A DNA stretch of 64,000 nucleotides. It comes from HIMB114 sp008638005 (lineage in GTDB: Bacteria; Pseudomonadota; Alphaproteobacteria; Pelagibacterales; Pelagibacteraceae). The notes under the pieces are model-generated. The model was not told the origin of the DNA. It saw nothing but the letters and a program-made list of their open reading frames with translations, and did no database searches. Each line of letters begins with the position of its first letter. Position 1 is the first letter of the stretch. The translations under genes were made by a program, and so were the position numbers. Where the stretch lies: contig CP136340.1 in the NCBI GenBank assembly GCA_032681305.1, positions 434,001 to 498,000 of the forward strand, in the 5' to 3' direction. This document shows positions 1-7,387 of the stretch, piece after piece.

Positions 1-48
1 ACTTTTTTAATTCAAAATGCTATCTGACCCGCCTTTAGGAGGTAGGTT

Positions 49-243
49 ATTAAAATAGAAGTCAAAAATGATAATTTAGAACAGGCTTTAAGAGTTTTGA
101 AAAAGAAACTTCAAAAAGAAGGGACTTTTAGGATTTTAAAGCAAAAAAGCCATTTTGAAAAACCTTCTGAAAAGAAAAAAAGAGAAAAAGAAGAAAGTAT
201 TAAAAAGTTTAAAAAATTAAGAAAATTAAAAGCTAGATTTTAA
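49..243 (+). CDS. rpsU: 30S ribosomal protein S21 with a non-AUG (ATT) start
   Basis: Encodes a 64-residue basic protein (reading ...EVKNDNLEQALRVLKKK..., ending KARF) that I recognise as bS21, a small-subunit protein located near the 3' end of 16S rRNA. No in-frame ATG, GTG or TTG lies between the upstream stop at 43-45 and the conserved N-terminus. The best start is ATT at 49, six bases after a strong Shine-Dalgarno sequence AGGAGG at 37-42. ATA at 55 is the only other plausible choice. The length and composition fit S21 of alphaproteobacteria. The identification is firm and the start is an inference. The unusual start together with a strong SD suggests translational autoregulation. Confidence 0.85.
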   Translation: MKIEVKNDNLEQALRVLKKKLQKEGTFRILKQKSHFEKPSEKKKREKEESIKKFKKLRKLKARF

Positions 244-267
244 TTTTACTTACATATTTCTAAATAT

Positions 268-344
<77 letters not shown>

Positions 345-358
345 ATTACAATATTTGA

Positions 359-433
359 TGGTGGGACTGGTTGGTTACGCTCCAACTACCCCTGCAATGT
401 CAATGCAGTACTCTACTATTGAGCTACAGTCCC
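359..433 (-). tRNA. tRNA-Val (GAC)
   Basis: On the minus strand the sequence folds into a 75-nt tRNA with acceptor stem GGGACTG/CAGTCCC, anticodon loop TTGACAT (anticodon GAC, valine) and an encoded CCA at 361-359. Its 5' end is only two bases after the pntB stop codon, so it is probably released from a pntB-containing transcript by RNase P. Confidence 0.95.
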
Positions 434-435
434 TG

Positions 436-1845
436 TTAATCTAAAGCTTTTGAAATTTCCTCAACCATTTTCTTAGCGTCAGAAAAAAGCATTAAGGTGT
501 TATCTTTAAAAAATAATTCGTTATCAACTCCAGCATAACCAGCGGCCATTCCACGTTTAACAAATAAAACTGATTTTGCTTTTTCAACATCTAAGATTGG
601 CATTCCATAAATAGGGCTTTGAGGATCTGTTTTAGCTGCAGGATTAGTAACATCGTTTGCACCAATCACAAATGCAACATCAGTGTTTGAAAAATCACTG
701 TTAATACTTTCTAACTCAAATACTTCGTCATAGGGAACATTGGCTTCTGCTAACAAAACATTCATATGCCCTGGCATTCTACCTGCAACGGGATGGATGG
801 CATAACTCACTTTTACTCCAGCTTCTTTTAATTTATCACACATTTCCCTTAGTGCGTGTTGAGCTTGCGCAACGGCCATACCATAACCTGGAACGATAAT
901 AACTGAAGAAGCATTTTTCATTAAAAAAGCTGCATCATCAGCGCCAGCTTTCTTTACAGGTTTGGCTGTTTTTTTTTGAGCTTGACCTGAACTCTCCTCA
1001 CCACCAAATCCTCCTAAAATAACATTAAAGAATGACCTATTCATTCCTTTACACATTATATAAGAAAGAATAGCACCAGATGATCCAACTAAAGCACCTG
1101 TAATAATTAAAGCTGTATTCTCTAGTGTAAATCCAATTCCAGCTGCTGCCCAACCTGAATAAGAATTTAGCATAGAAACCACAACTGGCATATCTGCTCC
1201 ACCAATTGGGATTATAATTAAAAAACCAATTAACAATGACAATATGGTTACGATCCAAAAATAGTTGGTTGTTTGTTCTTTGACCAAAAAAACAATTGAG
1301 ACAATAATTAAAATACCAAGAACTAAATTTAAAAAATGCTGACCTTTAAAAGTAATGGGAGATCCTGACATTAATCCTTGTAACTTTAAAAAAGCAATAC
1401 ATGATCCAGTAAACGTAATCGCACCAATTGAAACGCCAAGTGACATTTCAATAAGTGAAGCTGTTTTAATGTTTCCAAATTGCCCAATTCCAAATGCAGA
1501 AGGGTTATAAAAAGCAGCAACTGCTATTAAAACTGCTGCAAGTCCAACTAAACTGTGAAAACCTGCAACAAGTTGAGGCATAGCGGTCATTGCAATTCGT
1601 GCCGCAACAAATCCACCTATAATTGCCCCTAATAACAAAGGAACAAAAATAAACTCAATATTGTTTAGTAATATTTCAATACTGCTTACACTAAAAAGAG
1701 TGGAGACAATGGCTATTGTCATTCCAGTCATTCCAAAGATGTTTCCTGTTCTTGAGGTTTCTGGAGAAGACAAGCCTCTTAAAGCTAAGATAAAAAATAT
1801 ACCTGAAATTAAGTATAAAACCGCGATAAGATTAACCGATAACAT
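436..1845 (-). CDS. pntB: NAD(P) transhydrogenase subunit beta
   Basis: The 469-residue beta subunit of proton-translocating transhydrogenase, an inner-membrane enzyme that uses the proton gradient to make NADPH from NADH and NADP+. About eight hydrophobic segments occupy residues 1-265, and the NADP-binding domain III occupies about 310-469. Family motifs are visible: GYGMAVAQAQ (320-329), HPVAGRMPGH (351-360), GANDVTNPAA (395-404) and KRGMAAGYAG (430-439). It directly abuts pntA2 with no spacer and is the last gene of pntA1-pntA2-pntB. The start is fixed by the abutting upstream stop. Confidence 0.95.
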   Translation of the reverse strand: MLSVNLIAVLYLISGIFFILALRGLSSPETSRTGNIFGMTGMTIAIVSTLFSVSSIEILLNNIEFIFVPLLLGAIIGGFVAARIAMTAMPQLVAGFHSLVGLAAVLIAVAAFYNPSAFGIGQFGNIKTASLIEMSLGVSIGAITFTGSCIAFLKLQGLMSGSPITFKGQHFLNLVLGILIIVSIVFLVKEQTTNYFWIVTILSLLIGFLIIIPIGGADMPVVVSMLNSYSGWAAAGIGFTLENTALIITGALVGSSGAILSYIMCKGMNRSFFNVILGGFGGEESSGQAQKKTAKPVKKAGADDAAFLMKNASSVIIVPGYGMAVAQAQHALREMCDKLKEAGVKVSYAIHPVAGRMPGHMNVLLAEANVPYDEVFELESINSDFSNTDVAFVIGANDVTNPAAKTDPQSPIYGMPILDVEKAKSVLFVKRGMAAGYAGVDNELFFKDNTLMLFSDAKKMVEEISKALD

Positions 1846-2151
1846 TTATTTCTTTTTCCCTTTTTTATACATAGCAAGCATTCTCATGGTGACTAAAAAT
1901 CCGCCAAAAATATTAATAGCTGCTAAAAATACGGCAAAGCTTCCGACATAAAGTGATATTTGACTAGAGTCTACACTCGATACTGCAACAGCAATTAATG
2001 CACCAACAATAATCACTGATGAAATTGCATTGGTAACCGACATTAAAGGGGTATGAAGTGCTGGAGTCACACTCCAGACAACATAATATCCAACAAAAAT
2101 TGATAAAATAAAAATAGCTAACCTAAAAATAAATGGATCGATAGTTTCCAT
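1846..2151 (-). CDS. pntA2: NAD(P) transhydrogenase subunit alpha part 2
   Basis: A 101-residue membrane subunit (alpha-2, sometimes pntAB) forming part of the proton channel of transhydrogenase. It has three hydrophobic segments (about 8-28, 36-59 and 67-92) and a lysine-rich tail. The split of the alpha subunit into a soluble and a membrane polypeptide is the Rhodospirillum-type arrangement usual in alphaproteobacteria. It sits between pntA1 (two-base gap) and pntB (no gap), so the three are surely one operon. Confidence 0.93.
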   Translation of the reverse strand: METIDPFIFRLAIFILSIFVGYYVVWSVTPALHTPLMSVTNAISSVIIVGALIAVAVSSVDSSQISLYVGSFAVFLAAINIFGGFLVTMRMLAMYKKGKKK

Positions 2152-2153
2152 AA

Positions 2154-3233
2154 TTAAATTCTCACTCCTTTAATAATTTCATCTTCAAAATCAATTTTTA
2201 AAGATTTAGTTTCTTTATCTATTAATAAAGATAAAAAATTAATTATATTTTTAGCCAATAATCCAGATGCTGAATAAGCAGTTCGTGATGCATAATTAGA
2301 GTAACCAATGATTTTTACTCCATTTTTTTCAATCACTTTATCCTTCTCAGAAAAGGCTACATTTCCTCCTTGTGAGGTTGCTAGATCACAAATAATCGAT
2401 CCTGGCTTCATAGACAAAACCATTTCTTCGCTAATAATTAATGGCGCTTTTTTTCCCGGTATCAAAGCTGTTGTAATCACGACATCTTGATTTTTTACTG
2501 TTTGTTTCATCAATTCTTCTTGTTTCTTTTTATAATCTTCACTCACCTCTTTTGCATAACCACCTTCAGTCTCAAGATTTTCATCACTTTCAACAAAGAC
2601 AAATTTTGCACCCAAACTTTCAACCTGTTCTTTTGAAGCAAGTCTAACATCAGTCGCAGACACCACCGCACCTAGTCTTTTTGCTGTTGCTATTGCTTGT
2701 AACCCCGCAACACCTGCCCCGATAATAAAATATTTTGCAGGTGTTATCGTTCCAGCTGCTGTCATCATCATCGGTAAAGCTTTTGAAAACTCGTAAGCCG
2801 TGTCAATCACAGCTTTATAACCTGCAAGATTTGATTGAGAAGATAAAACATCCATGGCTTGCGCTCTTGTAATTCTTGGTAAATAATTTAATCCAAATAT
2901 TTCTAATCGCTTATTATTTTTAACAGTCTGGTATTTCTCATTTTGTTTATCAAAAAATCCAGTGATAATGATAGCCCCTTCTTTAAAATTAAATGTTTCT
3001 AAATCTTTTCCTGAAATTTTAACAACAACATCAGCTTCACTTACAACTTCATTTTCAGGTTTTGCTTCAGCTCCAGCATTGATATAAAGGCTGTCATCTA
3101 AACTTAAAGATTTTGCATAATCATTTGAAATAATAACTTTAAACCCAAGTTTAGATAAAGAACTAACATGTTCTGGCAAAAGCATAGAGCGAGTTTCAAA
3201 CTCATCATTTTCTCTTAAAAAACCAATGATCAT
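2154..3233 (-). CDS. pntA1: NAD(P) transhydrogenase subunit alpha part 1 (NAD-binding)
   Basis: The 359-residue soluble NAD(H)-binding domain I of transhydrogenase, related to alanine dehydrogenase. The signature RITRAQAMDVLSSQSNLAGY is at residues 120-139, and the Rossmann fingerprint GAGVAG at 172-177 is followed by an acidic residue at the end of the second strand (ATD, 193-195). It is full length for the split-alpha type. It lies 60 nt downstream of the small cytochrome oxidase gene on the same strand, and that gap (3234-3293) is where an operon promoter could lie. I see no clear hexamers in it. Confidence 0.94.
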   Translation of the reverse strand: MIIGFLRENDEFETRSMLLPEHVSSLSKLGFKVIISNDYAKSLSLDDSLYINAGAEAKPENEVVSEADVVVKISGKDLETFNFKEGAIIITGFFDKQNEKYQTVKNNKRLEIFGLNYLPRITRAQAMDVLSSQSNLAGYKAVIDTAYEFSKALPMMMTAAGTITPAKYFIIGAGVAGLQAIATAKRLGAVVSATDVRLASKEQVESLGAKFVFVESDENLETEGGYAKEVSEDYKKKQEELMKQTVKNQDVVITTALIPGKKAPLIISEEMVLSMKPGSIICDLATSQGGNVAFSEKDKVIEKNGVKIIGYSNYASRTAYSASGLLAKNIINFLSLLIDKETKSLKIDFEDEIIKGVRI

Positions 3234-3293
3234 AAATTTTAGTTAAATGATTTAAATTCTATTTCAAGTTAAAGATTAAATACGAATGAATAA

Positions 3294-3404
3294 TTAAACT
3301 AAAAAAACTGCCATCAAAACTAAGACTAAAACAACTGCAGCGCCTGCAATGGTTGCAAATTTTGTAAAACCACTCCAAGTCTCTTTTTGATCTTTAATAT
3401 CCAT
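3294..3404 (-). CDS. aa3-type cytochrome c oxidase subunit IV, 36 aa
   Basis: A very small gene starting MDIKDQKETWSGFTKF and ending in one hydrophobic helix (residues about 17-36). The N-terminal pattern of an acidic/Lys stretch, then KxTWxGF, then a single transmembrane helix matches the bacterial aa3-type cytochrome oxidase subunit IV family of alphaproteobacteria (Pfam COX4_pro_2). The start codon overlaps the rpmJ stop by one base (TAATG), which fixes the start and implies coupled translation. Other oxidase genes are not in the window, so this is a detached accessory subunit. The identification is by motif only. Confidence 0.75.
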   Translation of the reverse strand: MDIKDQKETWSGFTKFATIAGAAVVLVLVLMAVFLV

Positions 3405-3529
3405 TAACCTTGTCTAGACTTCATTCTAGGATTTTTTTTATTAATCACATAAAGCTTACCTTTTCTTTTAATAAGCTTATTGTTTAAATCTCTTTTTTTT
3501 AATGATTTCAGTGAACTAACAACTTTCAT
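3404..3529 (-). CDS. rpmJ: 50S ribosomal protein L36
   Basis: A 41-residue basic protein starting MKVVSSLKSLKKRD and containing the family core KLIKRKGKLYVINKKNPRMK with a KSRQG end. This is the alphaproteobacterial form of L36, which lacks the zinc-binding cysteines and has an extended C-terminus. It begins 26 nt after the epimerase stop and overlaps the downstream oxidase gene by one base. Confidence 0.93.
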   Translation of the reverse strand: MKVVSSLKSLKKRDLNNKLIKRKGKLYVINKKNPRMKSRQG

Positions 3530-3555
3530 AACGTCAGGTAAATATATAATAATCC

Positions 3556-4452
3556 TTAACTTGTAAAGCGATGATTTTCTTTAAATTTGTTAATGTAATC
3601 GCGAAGTTTAATCTTGCCAAATCTTGAGATAATTTTATTAGATAAATTCATCTTGGTCAAAGCTGAGGCAAATCTTTCACCTGGTCTTTTCGGTAAATAT
3701 TTTATTTTACAATTAAATATTTTTGCAACATCTTTAATCGAATAAGATTGTTTTGATGAAATACTGTAATGAAAATTTTTATTTTTTTTCCATGCTTCAA
3801 TACAAACGTTAATGGTATCATGAATATGCGTAAACCGTCTTGTTTGAGTTCCAGGTTTAACAATGGTTAAAGGTTTTTTTTGTTTATATTGATGTTCAAA
3901 AATTCCAATCACCGTTGCCATATCCCCCTTTTCAATTTGTCTTGGCCCATAGACATTGTAAAAATAAATAATTTCATACTTAAAGTTAAACCATTTTTTT
4001 AAGTTTTCTAAAAATTCTAAATTTTTAGCTTTGGTAAAAGCATAAGGAGATAAGTTTTTATCATTCCCACCATTACCAAGACTTGCAGAGGTGGCTGAAT
4101 AAATCAGTTTAATGTTATGATCTAAACAAAATTTAAAAACGGCACGTGATCCTAACGAATTAGATTTAAAGCATTGATCAAATTTTTTAAAACTTTGATA
4201 AATTCTGGAAAACTCACCAAAGTGAAAAATTACATTTATTTTGTCTTTGATTTTGTATAATTTTTTTTCAATCTCTAATGTATTGCATTTAATATATTTT
4301 ACATTTTGATGTTTAATATGATTTTTAAAATTACCCGATGAATAATCATCAAGGCTAATGATTTTAAATTTTTTAAACTTTACTAGTTTCTCGATCAAGT
4401 TAGACCCAACAAATCCAGCTCCACCCGTTACAATGATATGATTTTTTTTCAT
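3556..4452 (-). CDS. NAD-dependent sugar epimerase/dehydratase
   Basis: An extended SDR of 298 residues with the nucleotide fingerprint GGAGFVGS (10-17), an acidic residue ending the second strand (DD at 35-36) and the catalytic Tyr137-x3-Lys141 (YAFTK). It is likely to act on an NDP-sugar, such as a UDP-hexose 4-epimerase or a UDP-glucuronate pathway enzyme, but the substrate cannot be fixed. The reading frame stays open upstream into the 5S rRNA. I chose ATG at 4452 because the family N-terminus MKKNHIIVTGG starts there and the further 19 residues would be encoded by 5S. It begins only 12 nt after the 5S 3' end, with no terminator and no clear ribosome-binding site. Confidence 0.82.
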   Translation of the reverse strand: MKKNHIIVTGGAGFVGSNLIEKLVKFKKFKIISLDDYSSGNFKNHIKHQNVKYIKCNTLEIEKKLYKIKDKINVIFHFGEFSRIYQSFKKFDQCFKSNSLGSRAVFKFCLDHNIKLIYSATSASLGNGGNDKNLSPYAFTKAKNLEFLENLKKWFNFKYEIIYFYNVYGPRQIEKGDMATVIGIFEHQYKQKKPLTIVKPGTQTRRFTHIHDTINVCIEAWKKNKNFHYSISSKQSYSIKDVAKIFNCKIKYLPKRPGERFASALTKMNLSNKIISRFGKIKLRDYINKFKENHRFTS

Positions 4453-4464
4453 TAAGATTTTTAA

Positions 4465-4579
4465 GCCTGGCAACGACCTACTCTCCCATACCTTAAGGCA
4501 AAGTACCATCGGCGCAGAAAGGCTTGACTTCCGAGTTCGAAATGGATCGGGTATTGCCCTTTCGCAATAATTACCAGGC
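4465..4579 (-). rRNA. rrf: 5S ribosomal RNA
   Basis: On the minus strand, GCCTGGTAAT...TTGCCAGGC gives complementary ends (GCCTGG/CCAGGC) and the internal CCGATCCATTTCGAACTCGG helix III region of 5S rRNA, about 115 nt long. It is on the same strand as 16S and 23S but lies some 42 kb downstream of the 23S 3' end. A CDS follows almost immediately. Ends are accurate to a few bases. Confidence 0.93.
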
Positions 4580-4584
4580 GACCC

Positions 4585-4613
4585 CTAATACATCGTAATT
4601 ATAAACATGTAAA
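4585..4613 (-). promoter_or_regulatory. Candidate sigma-70 promoter for 5S rRNA
   Basis: On the minus strand, TTTACA (4613-4608) is separated by exactly 17 bases from TATTAG (4590-4585). Transcription starting six to seven bases later would begin at the 5S 5' end (about 4579). The hexamers resemble the candidate rRNA promoter upstream of 16S (TTGACT-17-TATTAC). A separate TATAAT at 4603-4598 has no good -35 partner. The assignment is inferred from spacing and position. Confidence 0.5.
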
Positions 4614-4699
4614 GTTTTAGTAGGATTAGATAATTCATTAAAACACCATAAATAAGCTGTTGATTTTTAATGATTTATAAATTAAAAAACTTTTTGAAC

Positions 4700-4826
4700 T
4701 GAAATGCATGGTGGGAAATCTGTGTGCAATTCACTAACTGTTCCTGCAACCGTAAAGTCGGAGCGCCACCCAGTTTAGTCCGTTGTTGAATAAGGGCCAG
4801 GAAAAGTCTAGTTCTGCAATGAAAAA
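4700..4826 (+). promoter_or_regulatory. Cobalamin riboswitch
   Basis: The leader of the TonB receptor gene contains conserved blocks of the AdoCbl/B12 riboswitch in order: ATGCATGGTGGGAAA near 4704, the core CTGTTCCTGCAACCGTAA (4738-4755) followed by GTCGGAGCGCCACCCA, and the B12-box-like GGGCCAGGAAAAGTCT (4794-4809) ending in CTGC. It should repress the downstream receptor and DUF6580 gene when cobalamin is plentiful. Boundaries are approximate. Confidence 0.88.
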
Positions 4827-4827
4827 T

Positions 4828-4889
4828 TTGCAACGGCATTAATAAACTTATTTCATAAATTTTGATGAAATAAGTAAGAACGTTGTATG
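4828..4889 (+). promoter_or_regulatory. Probable riboswitch expression platform (start-codon stem-loop)
   Basis: Between the aptamer and the ATG lies a perfect 11-bp hairpin, ACTTATTTCAT (4846-4856) with ATGAAATAAGT (4865-4875). Around it TGCAACG (4828-4834) can pair with CGTTGTA (4881-4887), so the base of the structure touches the start codon at 4887. No U-run follows, so control is more likely translational than by termination. The pairing is read by eye. Confidence 0.45.
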
Positions 4890-6812
4890 ATTTTGAGAAT
4901 TTTTTTAATTTTTAAGCTAATATTGATATCAAGTTTTTCACTTGCAAAAGAAATTCCAATAATAGTTATTTCAGCAAGTAAATCTCCACAATCAAAAAGT
5001 ACTGTTGGTAGCGATATAACCCTTGTAAACTCCGAAACTATTTCTAATTCAAATGAAAATTTTGTTGGTGATATCTTAAGTGAAAATATAATAGGTATGA
5101 ATTACTTTCAGTCAGGAGGTTATGGAACTGTTTCAGGAATTCAATTAAGAGGCCAACCTAAAAAATATAGCACTGTTTACATCAATGGAATAAAATTATC
5201 TGATCCATCTACACCATCAAATGATTATTATTTTAATAATCTAATAAATAATTCACTGGATTCAGTGGAAATTTTAAAAGGATCTCAGTCAACTCTCTAT
5301 GGAAGTGGTGCTATAGCAGGAACAATAAATTTATATCCAAAAAAAGGGCAGAGGAAAGGTCACCATCAAAATGGGTATATATCTAGCGGTTCGTTTGGAA
5401 CGCGTAGTATAAATTTATCTTTTGATGGTAAAAACAATAAATTTGATTATTTTATTGGAATTACAAATTTAAGTACAGATGGGATTTCTGCAAGGATAGA
5501 TGATGATGAAAATGATAGATATAGAAATGATAATCTCGTAGGCAATTTTGGCTATCAAATAAATGATCAAATAAGATCCGAAACTTATATTAATTATACA
5601 GATACTTTTCTAGAATATGATGCTGTTCCCTTAGCATCTACAGATGATAATAGCTCAGACGATCAACAAACATTGTTCAGCACTAAATTAATATTTGATA
5701 ATAACAATATATTAAACACCGTATCATATAATAAAACATATTTTCTTAGAGAGACAGTGAATGGTTATAACAGCAGCTCACCAACAAAAGAAATGCACAA
5801 AGGACAAAGAGACGCTCTTAATTTACTGGGCGAATTTAACCTTAACTTAGATACAAAAGTTATTTACGGGTTAGAATATGAAGTTGATCAAGCTGAAATA
5901 CCATCTAATTATACGACTGGTAGCACTTATCATTCTGCTCTATATGCTTCTGGGGAAGAAGAGATTAATTCTCAGTATTTAGATTTTCAATTTAGACCAT
6001 CGGAGAGATTATATTCAACAATCGGTATTAGAAGAGATCATCATAGCATCGCTGGGGCTTATCAAACTGGCAGACTTACAGGAGCATATAAGTTGGATAG
6101 CAATACAAAAATTAGATCAAGCTTTGGTACTGGTTTAAGATTTCCATCTTTAAATGAATATTATTTTGGATCATCAGTTTTGAATAGATCTTCTTTAGTT
6201 CCAGAAGAAAGTATAAGCTTTGATCTAGGAATAGATAAAAATATTACAGAAAATAATCTTAATTTTAGTGTAACTATTTTTAATATAAATTATAAAAATT
6301 ATATAGGTGGATGGGCTTCAAATATTGATAATGGTAATAATTATGTTCAAAAAAATACTACGGCTGAAAATTATAGTCGGGGGTTAGAACTATCTTCAAA
6401 TTGGAAACTAAAAGATGATTTGAGCATCAATTTAGGCTATACTTTTACAAAATCTTATGATGGATCAACTTGTAGTAATCCTGACGACTATTGCAATGAT
6501 CAAATGAATGTTAGGGTCCCAAAAAATTTAATTACTTCATCTATAAATAAAAAATTTAATAATAAATTAAATGGCACTATTCAATTGAAGTATGTTGGCG
6601 AAAGAAGAGATTATGGTGGTAGCGATAATGGTTTTAAACAAGTAATTTTAGATGATTATTCTCTCGCTAATTTGTATGTAGATTACCAATTTTCAAATCT
6701 TTATAAATTAAATTTTTCTTTAAAAAATTTATTTGACGAAAAATATAACGAGGCATTTAATTATAATACAGCTGGCAGATCTATAAACCTTAAATTAAGA
6801 AAACAATATTAA
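4887..6812 (+). CDS. btuB: TonB-dependent receptor, probable cobalamin transporter BtuB
   Basis: A 641-residue outer-membrane receptor. Residues 1-20 form a signal peptide ending SLA. A TonB-box-like segment IPIIVISAS (23-31) follows, then a plug domain (about 37-150, containing GIQLRGQPKKYSTVYINGIK and LKGSQSTLYGSGAIAGTINL). The remainder is a beta-barrel ending in a C-terminal aromatic (QY). The length is near that of BtuB and clearly shorter than siderophore receptors. The B12 riboswitch directly upstream is the strongest evidence for the substrate. From memory TonB receptors are uncommon in SAR11, so this may be a transferred unit. No tonB/exbBD or btuCDF genes are visible in the window. 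Confidence 0.85.
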   Translation: MILRIFLIFKLILISSFSLAKEIPIIVISASKSPQSKSTVGSDITLVNSETISNSNENFVGDILSENIIGMNYFQSGGYGTVSGIQLRGQPKKYSTVYINGIKLSDPSTPSNDYYFNNLINNSLDSVEILKGSQSTLYGSGAIAGTINLYPKKGQRKGHHQNGYISSGSFGTRSINLSFDGKNNKFDYFIGITNLSTDGISARIDDDENDRYRNDNLVGNFGYQINDQIRSETYINYTDTFLEYDAVPLASTDDNSSDDQQTLFSTKLIFDNNNILNTVSYNKTYFLRETVNGYNSSSPTKEMHKGQRDALNLLGEFNLNLDTKVIYGLEYEVDQAEIPSNYTTGSTYHSALYASGEEEINSQYLDFQFRPSERLYSTIGIRRDHHSIAGAYQTGRLTGAYKLDSNTKIRSSFGTGLRFPSLNEYYFGSSVLNRSSLVPEESISFDLGIDKNITENNLNFSVTIFNINYKNYIGGWASNIDNGNNYVQKNTTAENYSRGLELSSNWKLKDDLSINLGYTFTKSYDGSTCSNPDDYCNDQMNVRVPKNLITSSINKKFNNKLNGTIQLKYVGERRDYGGSDNGFKQVILDDYSLANLYVDYQFSNLYKLNFSLKNLFDEKYNEAFNYNTAGRSINLKLRKQY

Positions 6813-6882
6813 TAAAGGCAAATTGAAGATTGTTTTTTTAATATCATTAAGATTACTATGATGATATTAACTCTTTAGTATA

Positions 6883-7371
6883 ATGATGTATTATTTAAAA
6901 ATATCTTTAGGCATATTTTTAGTTTTAGCCGCAAGTAGATTCGTACCTCATCCACCTAACTTTACCAGTCTTATAGCTTTATGTTTTTATGTACCTGCTT
7001 TACTAGGAAAAAAATTTATACCTGCTATACTTGTTTCTTTCGTAATTACCGACTTATTTATTGGAGTTCATAGCACAGCGCTTTTCACTTGGGGGGCTGT
7101 AATACTTATATGCTTAATGGCTCCAAACTTTAAAAGAAAAATGTTAAGTCGACTAGGGGGTGCTTTAACTTGTGTTTTGATATTTTTTATAATTACAAAT
7201 TTTGGTGTTTGGAGCAAAGGATTATATAGCTACGATATAGAAGGTTTAATATTATGCTATACTCTTGCATTACCTTTTTTAGGATTTAATTTTATCTCAA
7301 CATTAGTTTTTTCTTTTTTAATTGAGTTAATATCCAAATTATTCAAAAATAATAAGTTTATCTACCTTTAA
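6883..7371 (+). CDS. DUF6580-like membrane protein, candidate B12 uptake component
   Basis: A 162-residue integral membrane protein with about five hydrophobic segments (5-22, 44-66, 68-84, 91-110 and 120-152). It has the conserved early motif ASRFVPHPPNFTSLIAL and a TDLFIGVHS loop, which I associate with the DUF6580 family, whose topology resembles substrate-binding S components of ECF transporters. It follows the receptor gene by 70 nt on the same strand under the same riboswitch. A 9-bp inverted repeat (6839-6847/6861-6869) lies in the gap. A role in cobalamin or cobinamide passage across the inner membrane is inferred only from this context. Confidence 0.6.
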   Translation: MMYYLKISLGIFLVLAASRFVPHPPNFTSLIALCFYVPALLGKKFIPAILVSFVITDLFIGVHSTALFTWGAVILICLMAPNFKRKMLSRLGGALTCVLIFFIITNFGVWSKGLYSYDIEGLILCYTLALPFLGFNFISTLVFSFLIELISKLFKNNKFIYL

Positions 7372-7387
7372 AATCTATTATTACGTT

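Noticed and set aside
1661..1951. Plus-strand open frame of 96 codons
   Set aside because: It is antisense to pntB and pntA2 and shows no start signal or family resemblance.
4453..4509. Nineteen-residue N-terminal extension of the epimerase
   Set aside because: The extension would be read from the 5S rRNA sequence. The family N-terminus begins at the ATG at 4452.
6839..6869. Inverted repeat between btuB and the DUF6580 gene as a terminator
   Set aside because: The loop is 13 bases, the stem is all A/T except one pair, and no T-run follows. It was not called as a terminator.
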